A stretch of DNA of 41,981 bases. It comes from CAYXOX01 sp964466745. Lineage in GTDB: Bacteria > Pseudomonadota > Alphaproteobacteria > Rhodobacterales > Rhodobacteraceae. The notes under the pieces are model-generated. The model ran no database searches, was not told the origin of the DNA, and saw nothing but the letters and a program-made list of their open reading frames with translations. Both the position numbers and the translations under genes were made by a program. The stretch is from positions 1-41,981 of the forward strand of contig CAYXOX010000013.1 in assembly GCA_964466745.1 (NCBI GenBank). The letters are read 5' to 3'. Of the stretch, positions 40,498 through 41,981 are shown piece by piece (the stretch's first letter is position 1; each line of letters opens with the position of its first letter).

Positions 40498-41250
40498 ATG
40501 CTCACCAGACGCGCAGGGCGCTACATCGCCCGCTTCGCCGAAACCGAGGAAGATCTGCGCCGGGCGCAGGAATTGCGCTACCGTGCCTTCATCGCCGGCA
40601 CGGGCGCCACCGGGGGTGCGGACGGCCGCGATTCGGATGCCTTCGATCCCTGTTGCCGCCACGTGCTGGTCGAGGAACGGGAAACCGGCTGGCTGGTGTG
40701 CTGTTTCCGGCTGATGCCGCTGGACGACGGCAGCGAGATCGGCCGCAGCTATGCCGCGCAGTTCTACGAGCTGTCGGCGCTGCGCAGCTTCCCCGGCCGC
40801 ATGGTTGAGATGGGGCGGTTCTGCATTCACCCCGAGGTCCACGACCCCGATGTGCTCCGGGTGGCCTGGAGCGCGATGACCCGGTTCGTGGACGAGGAGG
40901 GGGTGGAGATGCTCTTCGGCTGCTCCTCGTTCCGGGGGACCGATGCCGATGCCTATTCCGATGCCTTCGCGATGCTCAAGGCGCGCCACCTGGCCCCCAA
41001 GCGCTGGCTGCCCAAGGTGAAGGCGCCCAACGTGTTCCGCTTCGCTTCGCGGCTGCGCCGGCGGCCCGACGCGCGCAAGGCCATGCTGCGGATGCCGCCG
41101 CTGCTGCGCACCTATCTCGCGATGGGAGGCTGGGTGTCCGACCATGCCGTGGTGGACCGCGAGATGAACACGCTGCACGTCTTCACCGGGCTCGAGATCG
41201 CGGCGATCCCGGCGGGCCGCGCCCGGCTGCTGCGCGCCGACGCCTCCTGA
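40498..41250 (+). CDS. olsB: Ornithine-acyl-ACP acyltransferase-like (OlsB family)
   Basis: A 250-residue GNAT-like protein resembling OlsB, which makes lyso-ornithine lipid from ornithine and 3-hydroxyacyl-ACP. ELRYRAFI, MVEMGRFCIHPEVHDPDVLRVAW and MLFGCSSFRGTDADAY are family blocks of the hemolysin-type acetyltransferase group. The partner olsA, often next to it, is not here; an ABC-F gene follows. The OlsB identity is therefore supported by sequence but not by context. GGAAGCCGCAGG lies upstream of the ATG. Confidence 0.8.
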   Translation: MLTRRAGRYIARFAETEEDLRRAQELRYRAFIAGTGATGGADGRDSDAFDPCCRHVLVEERETGWLVCCFRLMPLDDGSEIGRSYAAQFYELSALRSFPGRMVEMGRFCIHPEVHDPDVLRVAWSAMTRFVDEEGVEMLFGCSSFRGTDADAYSDAFAMLKARHLAPKRWLPKVKAPNVFRFASRLRRRPDARKAMLRMPPLLRTYLAMGGWVSDHAVVDREMNTLHVFTGLEIAAIPAGRARLLRADAS

Positions 41251-41271
41251 CACCGACGCTCCGACCGGCGC

Positions 41272-41300
41272 TTGACGCGGCCGCGGCGGCTCTCTAGCTC
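41272..41300 (+). promoter_or_regulatory. Candidate promoter of the ABC-F gene, possibly leaderless
   Basis: TTGACG (41272-41277), 17 bases, TAGCTC (41295-41300), with 6 bases to the ATG at 41307. The -35 is good, the -10 weak. No ribosome site precedes the ATG. Confidence 0.35.
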
Positions 41301-41306
41301 GCCGGC

Positions 41307-41981
41307 ATGGCCCGTGCCCCGCTTCTCCAGCTCACCGATGTCTCGCTCACTTTCGGCGGCGCGCCGCTCTTCGAGGCGGTGTCGCTCGCGGTGCAGCCGG
41401 GCGACAGGATCGCTCTCGTGGGCCGCAACGGCTCGGGGAAGTCCACGCTGATGAAACTCATGGCGGGGCTGGTGGAGCCCGATGCCGGAACGCGCGCGGT
41501 GCCGGCGGGCACCTCGGTGGGCTACATGGAGCAGGAGCCCACCATGGAAGGCTTCGCCACCCTCGGAGAGTTCGCCGCGGCGCCCCTCGGGCCCGCCGAG
41601 CTCTACCGCGTCGAGGCGGCCGCCGAGGGGCTGGATTTCGACCCAGAACGCCCCGTCGCCACGGCCTCGGGCGGGGAGCGCCGGCGCGCCGCGCTGGCGC
41701 GGTTGCTGGCCGAAGCGCCCGACCTGATGCTGCTCGACGAGCCCACCAACCATCTCGACATCGCGGCCATCGCCTGGCTCGAATCCACGCTTTCGGCCAC
41801 GCGCGCGGCTTTCGTCGTGATTTCGCACGACCGCGCCTTCCTGCGCCGCCTGACCCGCGCCACGCTCTGGGTGGACCGCGGCGAGCTCCGCCGGCAGGAC
41901 CGCGGTTTTGAAGCCTTCGAGGCCTGGCGCGACAAGACATGGGAGGAAGAAGACCTTCGCCGCCACAAGCTCGACCGCAAG
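41307..41981 (+). CDS. ABC-F family ATPase, 5' part (partial)
   Basis: The first 225 residues of an ABC-F (Uup/EttA-like) protein; the frame is open to the window end. Walker A is GRNGSGKST at 39-47, the signature SGGERRRAAL starts at 121, and Walker B is LLDEPTNHLD at 142-151, with the switch region VISHDRAFLRR at 171-181. ABC-F proteins have two such domains in one chain and act at the ribosome or in DNA/RNA maintenance. The stretch between Walker A and the signature is only about 73 residues, so the arm found in EttA-type proteins is missing or very short. The charged run WEEEDLRRHKLDRK begins the inter-domain linker. Confidence 0.88.
   Translation, partial: MARAPLLQLTDVSLTFGGAPLFEAVSLAVQPGDRIALVGRNGSGKSTLMKLMAGLVEPDAGTRAVPAGTSVGYMEQEPTMEGFATLGEFAAAPLGPAELYRVEAAAEGLDFDPERPVATASGGERRRAALARLLAEAPDLMLLDEPTNHLDIAAIAWLESTLSATRAAFVVISHDRAFLRRLTRATLWVDRGELRRQDRGFEAFEAWRDKTWEEEDLRRHKLDRK

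Overview
This 42 kb window is a high-GC chromosomal segment from an alphaproteobacterium, most likely a member of the Rhodobacterales (Rhodobacteraceae). The evidence is gene content and order: a yceD(DUF177)-rpmF-plsX-fabH-ihfA-MerR cluster, an alphaproteobacterial DksA with a degenerate zinc site, a double-length dCTP deaminase, Bpt-type arginyl/leucyl transferase, a DUF6778-like lipoprotein, a DUF2927 lipoprotein and an argS-SPOR-nagZ-scpA-scpB run. No prophage, insertion sequence, CRISPR array or rRNA was seen. One tRNA gene, tRNA-Pro(GGG), is present. It is mostly ordinary core chromosome; the interest lies in control sites, small genes and a few orphan proteins.

Layout. 1-4656: a branched-chain amino acid/amide-type ABC transporter (binding protein truncated by the window edge, two permeases, two ATPases), all on the plus strand. 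4711-7381: an orphan 344-residue protein and a divergent bifunctional mannose-1-phosphate guanylyltransferase/phosphomannose isomerase. 7587-10163 (minus): bpt, an RDD membrane protein, a DUF2852 membrane protein with two palindromic operator-like sites upstream, and a YbaK-type deacylase. 10272-13326 (plus): glnE and a small conserved gene overlapping its end. 13517-16037 (minus): eda and edd of the Entner-Doudoroff pathway, with a LacI-type operator upstream of edd. 16349-18888 (plus): a lipoprotein, an RlmI-like rRNA methyltransferase and a PIN-domain protein. 18909-22026 (minus): an M48 protease, a 55-residue membrane microprotein, a DUF2927 lipoprotein and a GNAT acetyltransferase. 22263-24033 (plus): dksA with a textbook terminator, then an FAD monooxygenase behind a REP-like inverted pair.

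24062-26625: xthA-type nuclease (minus), a small cytosolic protein (plus), a small secreted protein (minus), a 515-base non-coding gap, and an IscA/ErpA-type protein (minus) that appears to start at TTG. 26821-33622 (plus): dgt, argS, a SPOR protein, nagZ, scpA, scpB and a small basic protein, several overlapping and probably co-transcribed; this joins nucleotide control, translation, cell-wall recycling/division and chromosome condensation. 33691-39367 (minus): dCTP deaminase, tRNA-Pro, MerR regulator, ihfA, fabH, plsX, rpmF and yceD, a ribosome-lipid-nucleoid cluster. 39452-41981: bamE-like lipoprotein (plus), msrB (minus), olsB-like acyltransferase (plus) and the 5' part of an ABC-F ATPase (plus) cut by the window end.

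I found no clearly new multi-gene system. The best leads are the paired ATGTGAA-N5-TTCACAT palindromes upstream of DUF2852/RDD, the LacI-type operator at edd, the orphan beneath manC, the structured convergent intergenic region at 13391-13466 and two possible leaderless genes. All promoter, operator and terminator calls are by eye; none was scored by a program.
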